NCBI GenBank assembly: GCA_944322005.1 | Contig: CALUNL010000006.1 | Location: forward strand, 1-64,000 | Length of the DNA: 64,000 nucleotides | Direction of reading: 5' to 3' | From: an uncultured Alistipes sp. | GTDB taxonomy: Bacteria > Bacteroidota > Bacteroidia > Bacteroidales > Rikenellaceae | Shown here: positions 35,802 through 44,876 of the stretch, in pieces | How positions within the stretch are numbered: the stretch's first letter is position 1 | Layout: each line of letters begins with the position of its first letter | The notes under the pieces: generated by a model | What the model saw: the letters and a program-made list of their open reading frames with translations, nothing else | What the model was told of the DNA's origin: nothing | Database searches by the model: none | Made by a program: the position numbers and the translations under genes

Positions 35802-37331
35802 ATGAGAGCTTTGATCAGTGTGAGCGACAAGCGCGGGGTTGTGGACTTCGCACGTGAACTGCAGTCGCTCGGATGGGAGATAATCGCCACGGGTGGTACG
35901 CAGCGCATGCTCGATGAGAACGGCGTGCATACGATTGGCATAAGTGAGGTTACGGGTTTCCCGGAGATATGCGACGGACGCGTGAAGACGCTGCACCCGA
36001 AGGTGCACGGAGCGCTCCTTGCGCGCCGCGACGACGAGAACCACCTCAAGGCGTTGCGAGAGAACGGCATCGGGTTCATCGACATGGTATGCGTGAACCT
36101 CTATCCGTTCCGCCAGACCATCGAACGCGAGGGCGTGACCATGGAGGATGCGATAGAGAATATCGACATCGGCGGTCCGTCGATGCTGCGCAGTGCGGCC
36201 AAGAACTACCGTGACGTTACGGTGGTGTGCGACCCGGATGATTACGCAACGGTTCTGGCGGAGATACGCGCCGACGGCCGGACCAGTCCGGAGACCCGTC
36301 TGAAGCTCTCGGCCAAGGCCTATACCCATACGGCCGAGTACGATGCCTGCATCGCCGCGTTCATGCGCGAGAAGGCGGGGCTGAACGAGAAGCTCTTCCT
36401 CGAGTTCGACCTCGTGCAGACGCTGCGCTACGGCGAGAACCCGCACCAGAGCGCGAAGTTCTACGGTGACGGCAGCAATGCGCCGTACTCGCTTGCTACG
36501 GCGAAGCAGCTGGGAGGCAAGGAGCTTTCATACAACAACATACAGGATGCCAATGCGGCCCTGAACATCGTACGTGAGTTCGACGAGCCGTTCTGCGTCG
36601 GCGTGAAGCACATGAACCCTTGCGGTGCGGCCGTGGGAAAGGATGCGGCCGACGCATGGAAGAGGGTATACGATGCCGACAGCGTCAGCATCTACGGCGG
36701 AATCGTTGCGGTGAACCGCGAGCTTACCCGCGAGGCGGCCGAGCTGATGAAGCCGGTGTTCCTCGAGATAGTCATGGCCCCTTCCTTCTCGGAGGGTGCG
36801 CTGGAGGTGCTCTCGACGAAGAAGAACCTGCGCCTGCTGCAGGTCGACATGAGCCGCGACGACAAGGTCCGCAACCAGTACGTAAGCGTCAACGGCGGCC
36901 TGCTCGTACAGCAGCTCGACAGGGAGATACGTACCGTCGAGGAGTCGATGTGCGTGACGGATGTGCGCCCGACGAAGGAGCAGCTTGCCGACATGAACTT
37001 CGGCTGGAGAATAGTCAAGCATGTGAAGTCGAATGCCATAGTGGTTGTGCACGACGGCGCGACGGTGGGCGTGGGCGCCGGCCAGATGAACCGTGTCGGT
37101 TCGGCCGAGATCGCACTTACGGAGGCCCGTGCGGCCGGATTCTCGGATGGCCTCGTGCTCGCCTCGGACGGCTTCCTGCCGTTCGACGATACGGTCGCCC
37201 TTGCGGCGAAGTACGGCGTCGAGGCGATTGTGCAGCCGGGCGGAAGCATCCATGATGCCGACTCGGTGAAGAAGGCGAACGAACTCGGCATAACGATGCT
37301 CTTTACCGGCATGCGCCACTTCAAACACTGA
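35802..37331 (+). CDS. purH: Bifunctional AICAR transformylase / IMP cyclohydrolase
   Basis: A 509-residue bifunctional enzyme for the last two steps to IMP. The N-terminal cyclohydrolase domain has MRALISVSDKRGVVDFA, ATGGTQRMLDE and RVKTLHPKVHGALLA; the C-terminal transformylase domain has QTLRYGENPHQSA, the catalytic Lys-His in GVKHMNPCGAA, and a terminal FTGMRHFKH. The start was set at MRALISV; upstream in-frame codons are A-rich leader. Confidence 0.96.
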   Translation: MRALISVSDKRGVVDFARELQSLGWEIIATGGTQRMLDENGVHTIGISEVTGFPEICDGRVKTLHPKVHGALLARRDDENHLKALRENGIGFIDMVCVNLYPFRQTIEREGVTMEDAIENIDIGGPSMLRSAAKNYRDVTVVCDPDDYATVLAEIRADGRTSPETRLKLSAKAYTHTAEYDACIAAFMREKAGLNEKLFLEFDLVQTLRYGENPHQSAKFYGDGSNAPYSLATAKQLGGKELSYNNIQDANAALNIVREFDEPFCVGVKHMNPCGAAVGKDAADAWKRVYDADSVSIYGGIVAVNRELTREAAELMKPVFLEIVMAPSFSEGALEVLSTKKNLRLLQVDMSRDDKVRNQYVSVNGGLLVQQLDREIRTVEESMCVTDVRPTKEQLADMNFGWRIVKHVKSNAIVVVHDGATVGVGAGQMNRVGSAEIALTEARAAGFSDGLVLASDGFLPFDDTVALAAKYGVEAIVQPGGSIHDADSVKKANELGITMLFTGMRHFKH

Positions 37332-37344
37332 TTTGCATAGAGCT

Positions 37345-38604
37345 ATGGAGGGAAAGAAGGTACTCGTGGTCGGAGGCGGCGGACGCTGCCATGCCATAGT
37401 CGATGCGCTTGCGCGCTCGCCGCAGGTCGGACGCATATACTGCGCCCCGGGCAATGCCGGAATCGCCGCGCAGGCGGAGTGCGTGGCCATAGGGGATACG
37501 GATGTGGAGTCGCTGAAGAGGTTTGCGCTCGACAACGGCATCGACCTTACGGTCGTCGGGCCGGAGGCGGCGCTTGCGGCCGGAATCGTCGACGTGTTCC
37601 GCGCTGCGGGACTGAAGATATTCGGACATACGAAGGATGCGGCCCGGATCGAGACGAGCAAGGAGTTCGCCAAGGAGCTGATGCAGCGCCACGGCATACC
37701 GACGGCATCGTACAGGTCGTTCTCGGATTACGGCGAGGCTCTGGCCTATGTCTCCGGACGCCCGTTCCCGGCGGTGCTCAAGTACGACGGCCTTGCGGCC
37801 GGCAAGGGCGTGGTGATTGCTGAGACCCGGGAAGAGGCCGATGCCGCATTGCGCGACATGCTCCTGGACGGCAGCTTCGGCGGCGGACGTGTGGTCGTGG
37901 AGGATTACCTCGAAGGGCCGGAGTTCTCGTTCATGTGCTTCGTCGACGGCGAAAGGCTCTATCCGATGCCGCTTGCGCAGGACCACAAGCGCGCCTTCGA
38001 CGGCGACAAGGGCCCGAATACCGGCGGCATGGGGGCATATACCCGCCTGCCGTTCATCACGGAGGAGGACCGCAGCTTCGCCTTCGAGCGGATAATGGTC
38101 CCTACGGCAAAGGCAATGGCGGAGGAGGGGTGCCCGTTGTCGGGCGTCCTCTACGGCGGACTGATGAAGACGCGCGACGGCGTGAAGGTCATCGAGTTCA
38201 ACGCACGCTTCGGCGATCCCGAAACGGAGGTTGTCCTTCCGCTTCTGGAGAGCGACATATGCGAAATTTTCAGTAATATTGCAGAACACAGGCCTGTTGC
38301 GGAGGTCAGGTGGAGCGACGATGCCACACTCGGCATAGTGCTGGCTTCGAAGGGATACCCGGGACATTATGAGAAGGGATTCCCGATCCGCGGGCTGGAG
38401 CGCGTCGAGGGTAGGCTCTACCACATGGGAACGGCGCGGCGCGACGGGGAGACCGTCACGGCGGGCGGCCGCGTGATGATCGCGGTGGGCCGCGGGCGGA
38501 CGCTTGCCGAGGCGCACGAGGTGGCGATGCGGGATGCCGGGAGGATAGAGTGCGACAATCTCTTCCACCGCAGCGACATAGGCCACCGTGCATTTGAAAA
38601 ATAG
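37345..38604 (+). CDS. purD: Phosphoribosylamine-glycine ligase (GAR synthetase)
   Basis: A 419-residue ATP-grasp enzyme that joins glycine to phosphoribosylamine. Seen: a Gly-rich N-terminal loop, VVGPEAALAAGIVD, the ATP-grasp LKYDGLAAGKGVVIA, and GVLYGGLMKTRDGVKVIEFNARFGDPE. The N-terminal motif usually read as GGREHA is GGRCHA here, an unusual Glu to Cys change. The ATG at 37345 was chosen; a TTG twelve bases earlier is in frame. Confidence 0.95.
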   Translation: MEGKKVLVVGGGGRCHAIVDALARSPQVGRIYCAPGNAGIAAQAECVAIGDTDVESLKRFALDNGIDLTVVGPEAALAAGIVDVFRAAGLKIFGHTKDAARIETSKEFAKELMQRHGIPTASYRSFSDYGEALAYVSGRPFPAVLKYDGLAAGKGVVIAETREEADAALRDMLLDGSFGGGRVVVEDYLEGPEFSFMCFVDGERLYPMPLAQDHKRAFDGDKGPNTGGMGAYTRLPFITEEDRSFAFERIMVPTAKAMAEEGCPLSGVLYGGLMKTRDGVKVIEFNARFGDPETEVVLPLLESDICEIFSNIAEHRPVAEVRWSDDATLGIVLASKGYPGHYEKGFPIRGLERVEGRLYHMGTARRDGETVTAGGRVMIAVGRGRTLAEAHEVAMRDAGRIECDNLFHRSDIGHRAFEK

Positions 38605-38631
38605 AGTGAACAAACGGAAAACGACATAGAT

Positions 38632-39489
38632 ATGGGAGTTGTAATCGACGGAAAGACATTGTCGGCAAACATAAAGGCCGACCTTGCCGAACGCGTGCGG
38701 TCGCTGCGCGGGGAGTACGGCCGTGTGCCGGTGCTTACTGTGATACTCGTGGGCGACGACCCGGCGAGCCATTCGTACGTGCGCGGCAAAATCAAGGCTG
38801 CGGCCGAGGTGGGCATCGAGAGCCGCCTCGTGGAGCTGGATGCATCGGTAGGCGAGCAGGAACTGCTCGACAGGGTGCATGCGCTGAACGAAGACGACGG
38901 TGTGGACGGAATACTGGTCCAGCTGCCGCTGCCGAAGCATATCGACTCGGAGAGGGTCGTGTCGGCGATATCGCTCGAGAAGGATGTGGACGGTTTCCAT
39001 CCGCTCAACGTGGCGCGACTGTGGCTCGGTGAGCCGTGTACGCTGCCTTGTACGCCCAAGGGCGTGATGCGGATGCTCGACAGCGTCGGCATCGGGCTGT
39101 CGGGATGCAATGCCGTTGTGGTCGGACGCAGCAACATCGTGGGCAAACCGATGGCGAAGCTGCTGCTGGATGCCAACGCGACGGTTACGGTGGCGCATTC
39201 GCGTACGCGCGACCTTGCCGAGGTTACGCGCCGCGCCGACGTGCTCATAGCGGCCGTGGGCCGTGCACGCTTCATCGGCGCCGACATGATAAAGGAGGGT
39301 GCCGTGGTAATCGACGTGGGCGTGAACCGCGACGAGACGACCGGAAAGCTCTGCGGCGACGTCGATTTCGACGCCTGCGCCGGCAAGGCATCCTACATTA
39401 CAAAGACTCCGGGCGGTGTGGGTCCGATGACCATATGCATGCTCATGGAGAATACGATAGAGTGTTTCGTAAAGAGAAAAAGCAGATAG
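38632..39489 (+). CDS. folD: Methylenetetrahydrofolate dehydrogenase / cyclohydrolase
   Basis: A 285-residue bifunctional enzyme that makes 10-formyl-THF, the one-carbon donor for PurN and PurH encoded in the same operon. Seen: the catalytic Tyr-Lys pair in [43 protein letters not shown], the dinucleotide loop [12 protein letters not shown] and TPGGVGPMT. Confidence 0.96.
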   Translation: MGVVIDGKTLSANIKADLAERVRSLRGEYGRVPVLTVILVGDDPASHSYVRGKIKAAAEVGIESRLVELDASVGEQELLDRVHALNEDDGVDGILVQLPLPKHIDSERVVSAISLEKDVDGFHPLNVARLWLGEPCTLPCTPKGVMRMLDSVGIGLSGCNAVVVGRSNIVGKPMAKLLLDANATVTVAHSRTRDLAEVTRRADVLIAAVGRARFIGADMIKEGAVVIDVGVNRDETTGKLCGDVDFDACAGKASYITKTPGGVGPMTICMLMENTIECFVKRKSR

Positions 39490-39493
39490 AGTC

Positions 39494-40789
39494 ATGATAG
39501 AGAGATACAGCCGTCCGGCCATGCGTGCCGTGTGGACGGAGAAGAACAAGTTCGATGCCTACCTGAAGGTGGAGATTCTGGCCGCGGAGGCATGGAGCGA
39601 ACTCGGAACGGTGCCGAAGGAGGACGTTGAGAAGCTCTACGAGAGGGCCTCGTTCTCGATAGACCGTATAAAGGAGATCGAGGAGCAGACGCGCCACGAC
39701 ATCGTGGCCTTCACGCGAGCCGTGAGCGAGACGCTCGGCCCGGAGCGCAAGTGGGTGCACTACGGCCTTACGAGCACCGACGTCGTGGATACGGCCAACG
39801 GCTACCTGCTGCGTCAGGCCAACGCGATTCTCCTGCGCGACATAGAGGATTTCATGGCGGTGCTGCAGCGACGCGCCCTCGAGTTCCGCAACACGCCGTG
39901 CATCGGCCGTACGCACGGCATACATGCCGACATCACCTGTTTCGGCCTTAAGTGGGCGTTGTGGTACGAGGAGATGAAGCGAAATCTGGAGCGTTTCCGC
40001 TCCGCCGCACGCGGTGTCGAGGTGGGAAAGATAAGCGGCGCCGTGGGCAACTTCGCCAACATACCGCCGTTCATACAGGACTACGTCTGCGGCAAGCTCG
40101 GCATCGACAGCGCCAACATATCGACGCAGGTGGTACAGCGCGACCGCCACGCCTACTACATGGCTACGCTCGCCGTGATAGCCTCGACGCTCGAACAGAT
40201 GGCCATGGAGGTGCGCAACCTCCAGCGTACGGAGGTCCACGAGGTCGAGGAGGCCTTCGGCCGCGGTCAGAAGGGGTCGAGCGCCATGCCGCACAAGCGC
40301 AACCCGATAAGCAGTGAGAACATATGCGGATGCGCCCGCGTCATGCGCGGATACATGGCCACCGCATACGAGAACGTGGCTCTGTGGCACGAGCGCGACA
40401 TATCGCACTCCTCGACGGAGCGCATCATACTCCCCGACGCGACGATGCTGCTCGACTACATGCTCGTCCGCTTCCGCGGGATACTCGAGAACCTGGTCGC
40501 GTTTACCGACGTGATGATGGAGAACATCTACCGCACGCGCAAGGTGATCTTCGCACAGAGGGTGATGAATGCCCTTATCGGCAAGGGCCTTTCGCGCGAG
40601 GAGGCCTACGATACGGTGCAGCCGATAGCCATGCGCGCCATGAGCGAGCGTGCCGACTACCAGCAGCTGCTCTCGGAGGATGAGAAGGTGATGTCGCTGC
40701 TCTCGCGCGAAGAGCTCGACGCCTGCTTCACGCTCGACTACTACATGAAGAACGTCGACCTTATATTCCATCGCGTGGGCATCGAATGA
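39494..40789 (+). CDS. purB: Adenylosuccinate lyase
   Basis: A 431-residue fumarase-superfamily lyase acting on SAICAR and adenylosuccinate. Seen: [36 protein letters not shown] and the signature [17 protein letters not shown]. It starts 4 nt after folD ends, and a strong terminator follows, so it is the last gene of the purine operon. Confidence 0.96.
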   Translation: MIERYSRPAMRAVWTEKNKFDAYLKVEILAAEAWSELGTVPKEDVEKLYERASFSIDRIKEIEEQTRHDIVAFTRAVSETLGPERKWVHYGLTSTDVVDTANGYLLRQANAILLRDIEDFMAVLQRRALEFRNTPCIGRTHGIHADITCFGLKWALWYEEMKRNLERFRSAARGVEVGKISGAVGNFANIPPFIQDYVCGKLGIDSANISTQVVQRDRHAYYMATLAVIASTLEQMAMEVRNLQRTEVHEVEEAFGRGQKGSSAMPHKRNPISSENICGCARVMRGYMATAYENVALWHERDISHSSTERIILPDATMLLDYMLVRFRGILENLVAFTDVMMENIYRTRKVIFAQRVMNALIGKGLSREEAYDTVQPIAMRAMSERADYQQLLSEDEKVMSLLSREELDACFTLDYYMKNVDLIFHRVGIE

Positions 40790-40808
40790 TGCCGTGCGAC
40801 GGCCGACG

Positions 40809-40847
40809 GCGGGGCGGGGATTTGTGGTTCCCCGTCCCGCTTTTTTT
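40809..40847 (+). terminator. Terminator of purine operon
   Basis: A 12-bp GC-rich stem (gcggggcgggga / tccccgtcccgc, one G-U) with an 8-nt loop, followed directly by seven T. It begins 20 nt after the purB stop. Confidence 0.88.
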
Positions 40848-40883
40848 GTGTTGAAAACTTGTTTGCCGAAAATGGCCGGCGGA

Positions 40884-40915
40884 TTTGCGGAATTTGCCGG
40901 GCCGTATTATATTTG
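40884..40915 (+). promoter_or_regulatory. Promoter of nrdDG operon
   Basis: TTTG at 40884-40887 and TATATTTG at 40908-40915 with a 20-nt spacer, a near-perfect Bacteroidetes promoter just before the riboswitch. Confidence 0.78.
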
Positions 40916-40924
40916 TCTTCGTAA

Positions 40925-41091
40925 ACGAGGCTTCCGGCCGGTGGCAACCGGCATGGAATTAAAAGGGAACCCCGTGCGAATCGGGGGCTATGCCCGTAGC
41001 TGTAAGTTCCGTTCGGAGCCGCACACTCTCTGCCACTGTCGCTTGCGACGGGAAGGCGTGCGGCGGGAACAAGCCAGAAGACCTGCCTCGT
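40925..41091 (+). promoter_or_regulatory. Cobalamin riboswitch upstream of nrdD
   Basis: The outer stem is perfect (acgaggc 40925-40931 with gcctcgt 41085-41091). Core elements in order: GGTGGCAACC hairpin, AAAAGGGAACCCCGTGCGAATC, GTAGCTGTAAG, GCCACTGTCG, CGGGAAGGCG and the B12 box AAGCCAGAAGACCTGCC. It should lower nrdDG expression when adenosylcobalamin is available, presumably because a B12-dependent class II reductase takes over; that gene is not in the window. No clear terminator is seen in the 157 nt before the ATG. Confidence 0.93.
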
Positions 41092-41248
41092 GCACAACGG
41101 TACCGTGCTTCGGGACTTCAGGCGCGTATCGGCTTTTGAAAATCACATGCGACCAAGGTCGGATTCTCTCCTGCCCGCAGGGGCCGGGGGCGGTGTCTTG
41201 CCGGCTGTGCGCATGCCGCAATGCAACAACTGTAAAAATATAGTGATT

Positions 41249-43384
41249 ATGGGAATATCGGAACTTCAGATCGTAAAGCGCGACGGCAAGCGCGAGACGT
41301 TTTCCATCGAAAAGATCAAGCGTGCGGTGTCGAAGGCGTTCCTGTCGGTGGGCGGATATGCCACCGAGGATGACCTCATCTCGGTGCTCGGGCGCGTACA
41401 CGTCTCCGACGGCATGAGTGTCGAGGAGATTCAGAACCAGGTCGAGGTGGCACTCATGGCCGAGCGCTACTTTGCCGTGGCCAAGAGCTACATGCTCTAC
41501 CGCCAGAAACATGCCGAGGACCGCGAGGACCGCGAGAAACTCGACTTCCTCATCGACTACTGCGACGCGTCGAACCCGGCCTCGGGCAGCAAGTACGACG
41601 CCAACGCCAACGTCGAGAACAAGAACATCGCCACCCTCATAGGCGAACTGCCGAAACGCAACTTCATCCGCCTTAACCGCCGCCTGCTTACGGACCGCAT
41701 CAAGGAGATGTACGGCCGGGAGCTTGCGGACAAGTACCTGCACCTGCTCAACAACCACTTCATCTACAAGAACGACGAGACATCGATGGCCAATTACTGC
41801 GCCTCGATAACGATGTACCCGTGGCTGTTGAACGGAACGCTCTCCGTGGGCGGTAACTCCAAGCGCCCGACCAACCTCAAGTCCTTCTGCGGAGGCTTCG
41901 TGAACATGGTATTCATCGTCTCGAGCATGCTCAGCGGGGCGTGCGCCACGCCGGAGTTCCTGATGTACATGAACTATTTCATCGCGAAGGAGTACGGCGA
42001 GGACTACTACCTGCGCGCCGACGAGGTGGTCGACCTCTCGCTCAAGCGCCGCACCATCGACAAGGTCATCACCGACTGCTTCGAGCAGATCGTCTACTCG
42101 ATAAACCAGCCGACGGGCGCCCGCAACTTCCAGGCCGTATTCTGGAACGTGGCCTACTACGACCGCTACTATTTCGAGAGCCTTTTCGGCGAGTTCCGCT
42201 TCCCGGACGGCTCGCGGCCGCACTGGGAATCGCTTTCGTGGCTGCAGAAGCGCTTCATGAAGTGGTTCAACCGCGAGCGTACGCGCACCGTGCTGACCTT
42301 CCCCGTCGAGACCATGGCGCTGCTGACGAAGGACGGCGACGTGATGGACCGCGAGTGGGGCGACTTCACGGCCGAGATGTATGCCGAGGGACATTCGTTC
42401 TTCACCTACATAAGCGACAACGCCGACTCGCTCTCGAGCTGCTGCCGCCTGCGCAACGAGATTCAGGACAACGGCTTCAGCTACACGCTCGGCGCCGGCG
42501 GCGTCTCGACCGGCTCCAAGAGCGTGCTCACCATAAACCTCAACCGCTGCATACAGTACGCCTCCAGAAACGGCATGCACTACATGTCTTTTCTCGAAGA
42601 TGTGGTCGACCTGACGCACAAGGTGCAGACGGCCTACAACGAGAATCTGAAGGCGCTGCAGGCGAAGGGGATGCTCCCGCTCTTCGATGCGGGATACATA
42701 AACCTCTCGCGACAGTACCTCACCATAGGCGTCAACGGCCTGGTCGAGGCGGCCGAGTTCCTCGGCATCGAGATCTCCGACAATGACCGCTACGCCGCGT
42801 TCGTGCAGGAGGTGCTGGGGCTCATAGAGCGCTACAACAGGAAGTACCGCAGCAAGGAGCTGATGTTCAACTGCGAGATGATTCCGGCGGAGAACGTGGG
42901 CGTGAAGCATGCCAAGTGGGACCGCGAGGACGGATACAGCGTGCCGCGCGACTGCTACAACTCCTATTTCTATGTCGTGGAGGACGACTCGCTTAATATT
43001 GTCGACAAGTTCCGCCTGCACGGCCGCCGCTACATCGAACACCTTACGGGCGGCTCGGCCCTGCACATGAACCTCGAGGACCACCTCTCGAAGGCGCAGT
43101 ACCGGCAGCTCCTGCGCGTGGCCGCGCGCGAGGGGTGCAACTACTTCACCTTCAACATACCGAATACGGTCTGCAACGAGTGCGGACACATCGACAAGCG
43201 CTACCTGCACGAGTGTCCGGAGTGCCACTCCTCGAATGTGGACTACCTCACGCGCGTGATAGGCTACATGAAGCGGGTGTCCAACTTCTCGGCGGCCCGC
43301 CAGAAGGAGGCGGCCCGCAGGTATTACGCACACGTTGCGCCTTCGGCGGAGGGAGGTGCCGTTCAGGATGGTCAGGTACTTTAA
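41249..43384 (+). CDS. nrdD: Anaerobic (class III) ribonucleoside-triphosphate reductase
   Basis: A 711-residue glycyl-radical enzyme that makes deoxyribonucleotides without oxygen or B12. The N-terminus is an ATP-cone (IVKRDGKRETFSIEKIKRAV; about 1-95). The body has SSCCRLRNEI with the likely catalytic Cys and GAGGVSTGSKS. The C-terminus has a zinc site (CNECGHI and CPECHS) and the radical-glycine loop RVIGYMKRVSNFSAARQ. The start MGISELQIVKR was chosen; the frame stays open upstream through the riboswitch. It overlaps nrdG by 17 nt. Confidence 0.95.
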   Translation: MGISELQIVKRDGKRETFSIEKIKRAVSKAFLSVGGYATEDDLISVLGRVHVSDGMSVEEIQNQVEVALMAERYFAVAKSYMLYRQKHAEDREDREKLDFLIDYCDASNPASGSKYDANANVENKNIATLIGELPKRNFIRLNRRLLTDRIKEMYGRELADKYLHLLNNHFIYKNDETSMANYCASITMYPWLLNGTLSVGGNSKRPTNLKSFCGGFVNMVFIVSSMLSGACATPEFLMYMNYFIAKEYGEDYYLRADEVVDLSLKRRTIDKVITDCFEQIVYSINQPTGARNFQAVFWNVAYYDRYYFESLFGEFRFPDGSRPHWESLSWLQKRFMKWFNRERTRTVLTFPVETMALLTKDGDVMDREWGDFTAEMYAEGHSFFTYISDNADSLSSCCRLRNEIQDNGFSYTLGAGGVSTGSKSVLTINLNRCIQYASRNGMHYMSFLEDVVDLTHKVQTAYNENLKALQAKGMLPLFDAGYINLSRQYLTIGVNGLVEAAEFLGIEISDNDRYAAFVQEVLGLIERYNRKYRSKELMFNCEMIPAENVGVKHAKWDREDGYSVPRDCYNSYFYVVEDDSLNIVDKFRLHGRRYIEHLTGGSALHMNLEDHLSKAQYRQLLRVAAREGCNYFTFNIPNTVCNECGHIDKRYLHECPECHSSNVDYLTRVIGYMKRVSNFSAARQKEAARRYYAHVAPSAEGGAVQDGQVL

Positions 43385-43838
43385 TTTCGACGTGGTCTTC
43401 GCCGAGGTGCCGGACCGGGTGTCGCTCGCGATAAACATCACGGGCTGCCCCAACCGCTGCCCGGGCTGCCACAGCCCGCACCTGTGGGAGGATGCCGGGC
43501 GCGTGCTCGACGAGGGGGAGCTCTCCGCGATGCTCGACCTATACGGCGGTGACGTCACGTGCGTATGCTTCATGGGCGGCGACGCCTCGCCCGACGATAT
43601 CGCCTCGCTGGCGGCATTCGTCCGCCGGCGGCATCCTGAGCTCCGCATAGCCTGGTACTCGGGACGGCCGCGGATGCCCGAGGGCTTCGATGCCTCCCTG
43701 TTCGACTACGTTAAGCTCGGCCCGTGGGTGGAGAGACTCGGGCCGCTCTCGTCGCCATCGACCAACCAGCGGATGTATGAGATACATGGAGACGGGTCGC
43801 TGGAGGACATCACCGGACGGTTCCGGCGCAAAAAGTAG
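43368..43838 (+). CDS. nrdG: Anaerobic ribonucleotide reductase activating enzyme
   Basis: A 156-residue radical-SAM protein that installs the glycyl radical in NrdD. The cluster-binding cysteines are Cys27, Cys31 and Cys34 in GCPNRCPGCHS (CxxxCxxC). Also seen: VCFMGGDASPDD and a C-terminal TNQRMYEI. The ATG at 43368 was chosen because it gives the usual start (MVRYFNFD). The stop codon lies inside the left arm of the terminator. Confidence 0.94.
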   Translation: MVRYFNFDVVFAEVPDRVSLAINITGCPNRCPGCHSPHLWEDAGRVLDEGELSAMLDLYGGDVTCVCFMGGDASPDDIASLAAFVRRRHPELRIAWYSGRPRMPEGFDASLFDYVKLGPWVERLGPLSSPSTNQRMYEIHGDGSLEDITGRFRRKK

Positions 43839-43860
43839 GGTGTATCCCTACTTTTTTTTA
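43830..43860 (+). terminator. Terminator of nrdDG operon
   Basis: An 11-bp perfect stem (aaaaagtaggg / ccctacttttt), loop tgtat, followed by more T. It overlaps the nrdG stop codon. Confidence 0.85.
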
Positions 43861-43884
43861 TTTATGATGTGAATTTTATTAAAA

Positions 43885-43920
43885 TATATTTGCATAAAAT
43901 TAAAGTATATATTAATTTTG
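43885..43920 (+). promoter_or_regulatory. Promoter(s) of DUF2089-Yip1 genes
   Basis: An AT-rich stretch. TTTG at 43889-43892 and TAATTTTG at 43913-43920 are 20 nt apart and would start RNA near 43927, nearly leaderless for the ATG at 43932. An alternative -7 box TATATTTG is at 43885-43892. Confidence 0.6.
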
Positions 43921-43931
43921 TTGTGTAAAAT

Positions 43932-44216
43932 ATGAATGATATGGAAAATAAGTCTCTTTTGCCGGTTTGCTGCCCGTCGTGCGGCAGCCGGTTGCAGGTA
44001 CGGCGGCTCGGGTGCCCGTCGTGCGGTACGGAGGTGATGGGCGACTATCCGCTGCCCGCGCTGATGCGCCTCTCGGTCGAGGAGCAGGAGTTCGTGCTGG
44101 CGTTCGTCAGGAGCAGCGGCTCGCTCAAGGAGATGGCGTCGCTGCTGAAGCTGAGCTACCCGACCGTACGCAACAAACTCGATGACATAATAGAAAAATT
44201 TGGCAAACAGGATTGA
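43932..44216 (+). CDS. DUF2089 family zinc-ribbon/HTH protein
   Basis: A 94-residue protein. The N-terminus is a four-Cys zinc ribbon (CCPSCGS then CPSCGT), and the C-terminal half is a predicted helix-turn-helix (SGSLKEMASLLKLSYPTVRNKLDDII). This matches DUF2089, thought to be a small DNA-binding regulator. A second ATG at 43941 is an alternative start, and a predicted RNA start near 43927 would slightly favour it. It ends 3 nt before a Yip1-type membrane protein gene, which it may regulate; this pairing is seen in other Bacteroidetes as far as I recall. Confidence 0.82.
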   Translation: MNDMENKSLLPVCCPSCGSRLQVRRLGCPSCGTEVMGDYPLPALMRLSVEEQEFVLAFVRSSGSLKEMASLLKLSYPTVRNKLDDIIEKFGKQD

Positions 44217-44219
44217 TTT

Positions 44220-44801
44220 ATGGAAAAGCTGAAAATCGTATTCGACCCGTTCCGCTACATCGCGGGATTCAAGGCCCTTTCGCTCGGGCTCGTGTTCATC
44301 CTCTCCGCGGCGCTGCTGCTCAACGCCGCCGGCTACCTCTCCGACGGCTATCTGCACTATACGGTGCAGCCCGAAGGTGTCGGATTCCTGCGCACGCTCG
44401 CACTGCAGCTGCTGGTGTGGCTGATTCCGGCGCTGATGTTCTATTTGGCAGGTCTCGTTTTCTCGAAATCGAAGATACGCATCATCGACGTGCTCGGGAC
44501 TACGGCCTTCGCACAGCTGTTGCAGCTGTTCCTTATAGTTCCGATGCTCGTGCCTGCACTCTCCGAGCAGCTCAATGCCATCTCGGAGGCCGTGCTTGCC
44601 GGTACGATGCCGACCGTCGGGGCGTGGATTATAGTCTATGGCATATGGGCCATGCTGTGGCTTGTATTCTTCCTCATATTTACCTACAAGGCATTCTCGG
44701 TGTCGTGCAACATGAGCGGAGGCAAGGCCGTGGCCGTGTATGTCGTGGTGACGCTCGTTGCGATGTTCGTCATGCCGTACGTTGCAAGGCTGCTGCTCTG
44801 A
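44220..44801 (+). CDS. Yip1-domain integral membrane protein
   Basis: A 193-residue membrane protein with about five hydrophobic helices (GLVFILSAALLLNAAGYL, QLLVWLIPALMFYLAGLVF, LLQLFLIVPMLVPAL, WIIVYGIWAMLWLVFFLIF and VAVYVVVTLVAMFVMPYVA). The spacing and the start FDPFRYIAGF fit the Yip1 family. No catalytic motif is seen and its role is unknown. It forms a two-gene operon with the DUF2089 gene. Confidence 0.78.
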   Translation: MEKLKIVFDPFRYIAGFKALSLGLVFILSAALLLNAAGYLSDGYLHYTVQPEGVGFLRTLALQLLVWLIPALMFYLAGLVFSKSKIRIIDVLGTTAFAQLLQLFLIVPMLVPALSEQLNAISEAVLAGTMPTVGAWIIVYGIWAMLWLVFFLIFTYKAFSVSCNMSGGKAVAVYVVVTLVAMFVMPYVARLLL

Positions 44802-44820
44802 CCGGGCGCGATGCATGAAA

Positions 44821-44855
44821 AAACGGAGGGGTTTCATGACGAAATCCCTCCGTTT
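44821..44855. terminator. Bidirectional terminator between Yip1 gene and pyrB
   Basis: A 15-bp stem (aaacggaggggtttc / gaaatccctccgttt, one G-U) with loop atgac. It is flanked by an A-run on the left and a T-run (gcttttttttt) on the right, so it ends both the plus-strand Yip1 transcript and the minus-strand pyr operon. Confidence 0.9.
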
Positions 44856-44876
44856 GCTTTTTTTTGCCGTGCGGCA

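Noticed and set aside
41092-41248. Hairpins between the nrdD riboswitch and start codon as a terminator
   Set aside because: Short stems (gcac/gtgc, cgacc/ggtcg) lack a following T-run, so no transcription terminator could be supported.
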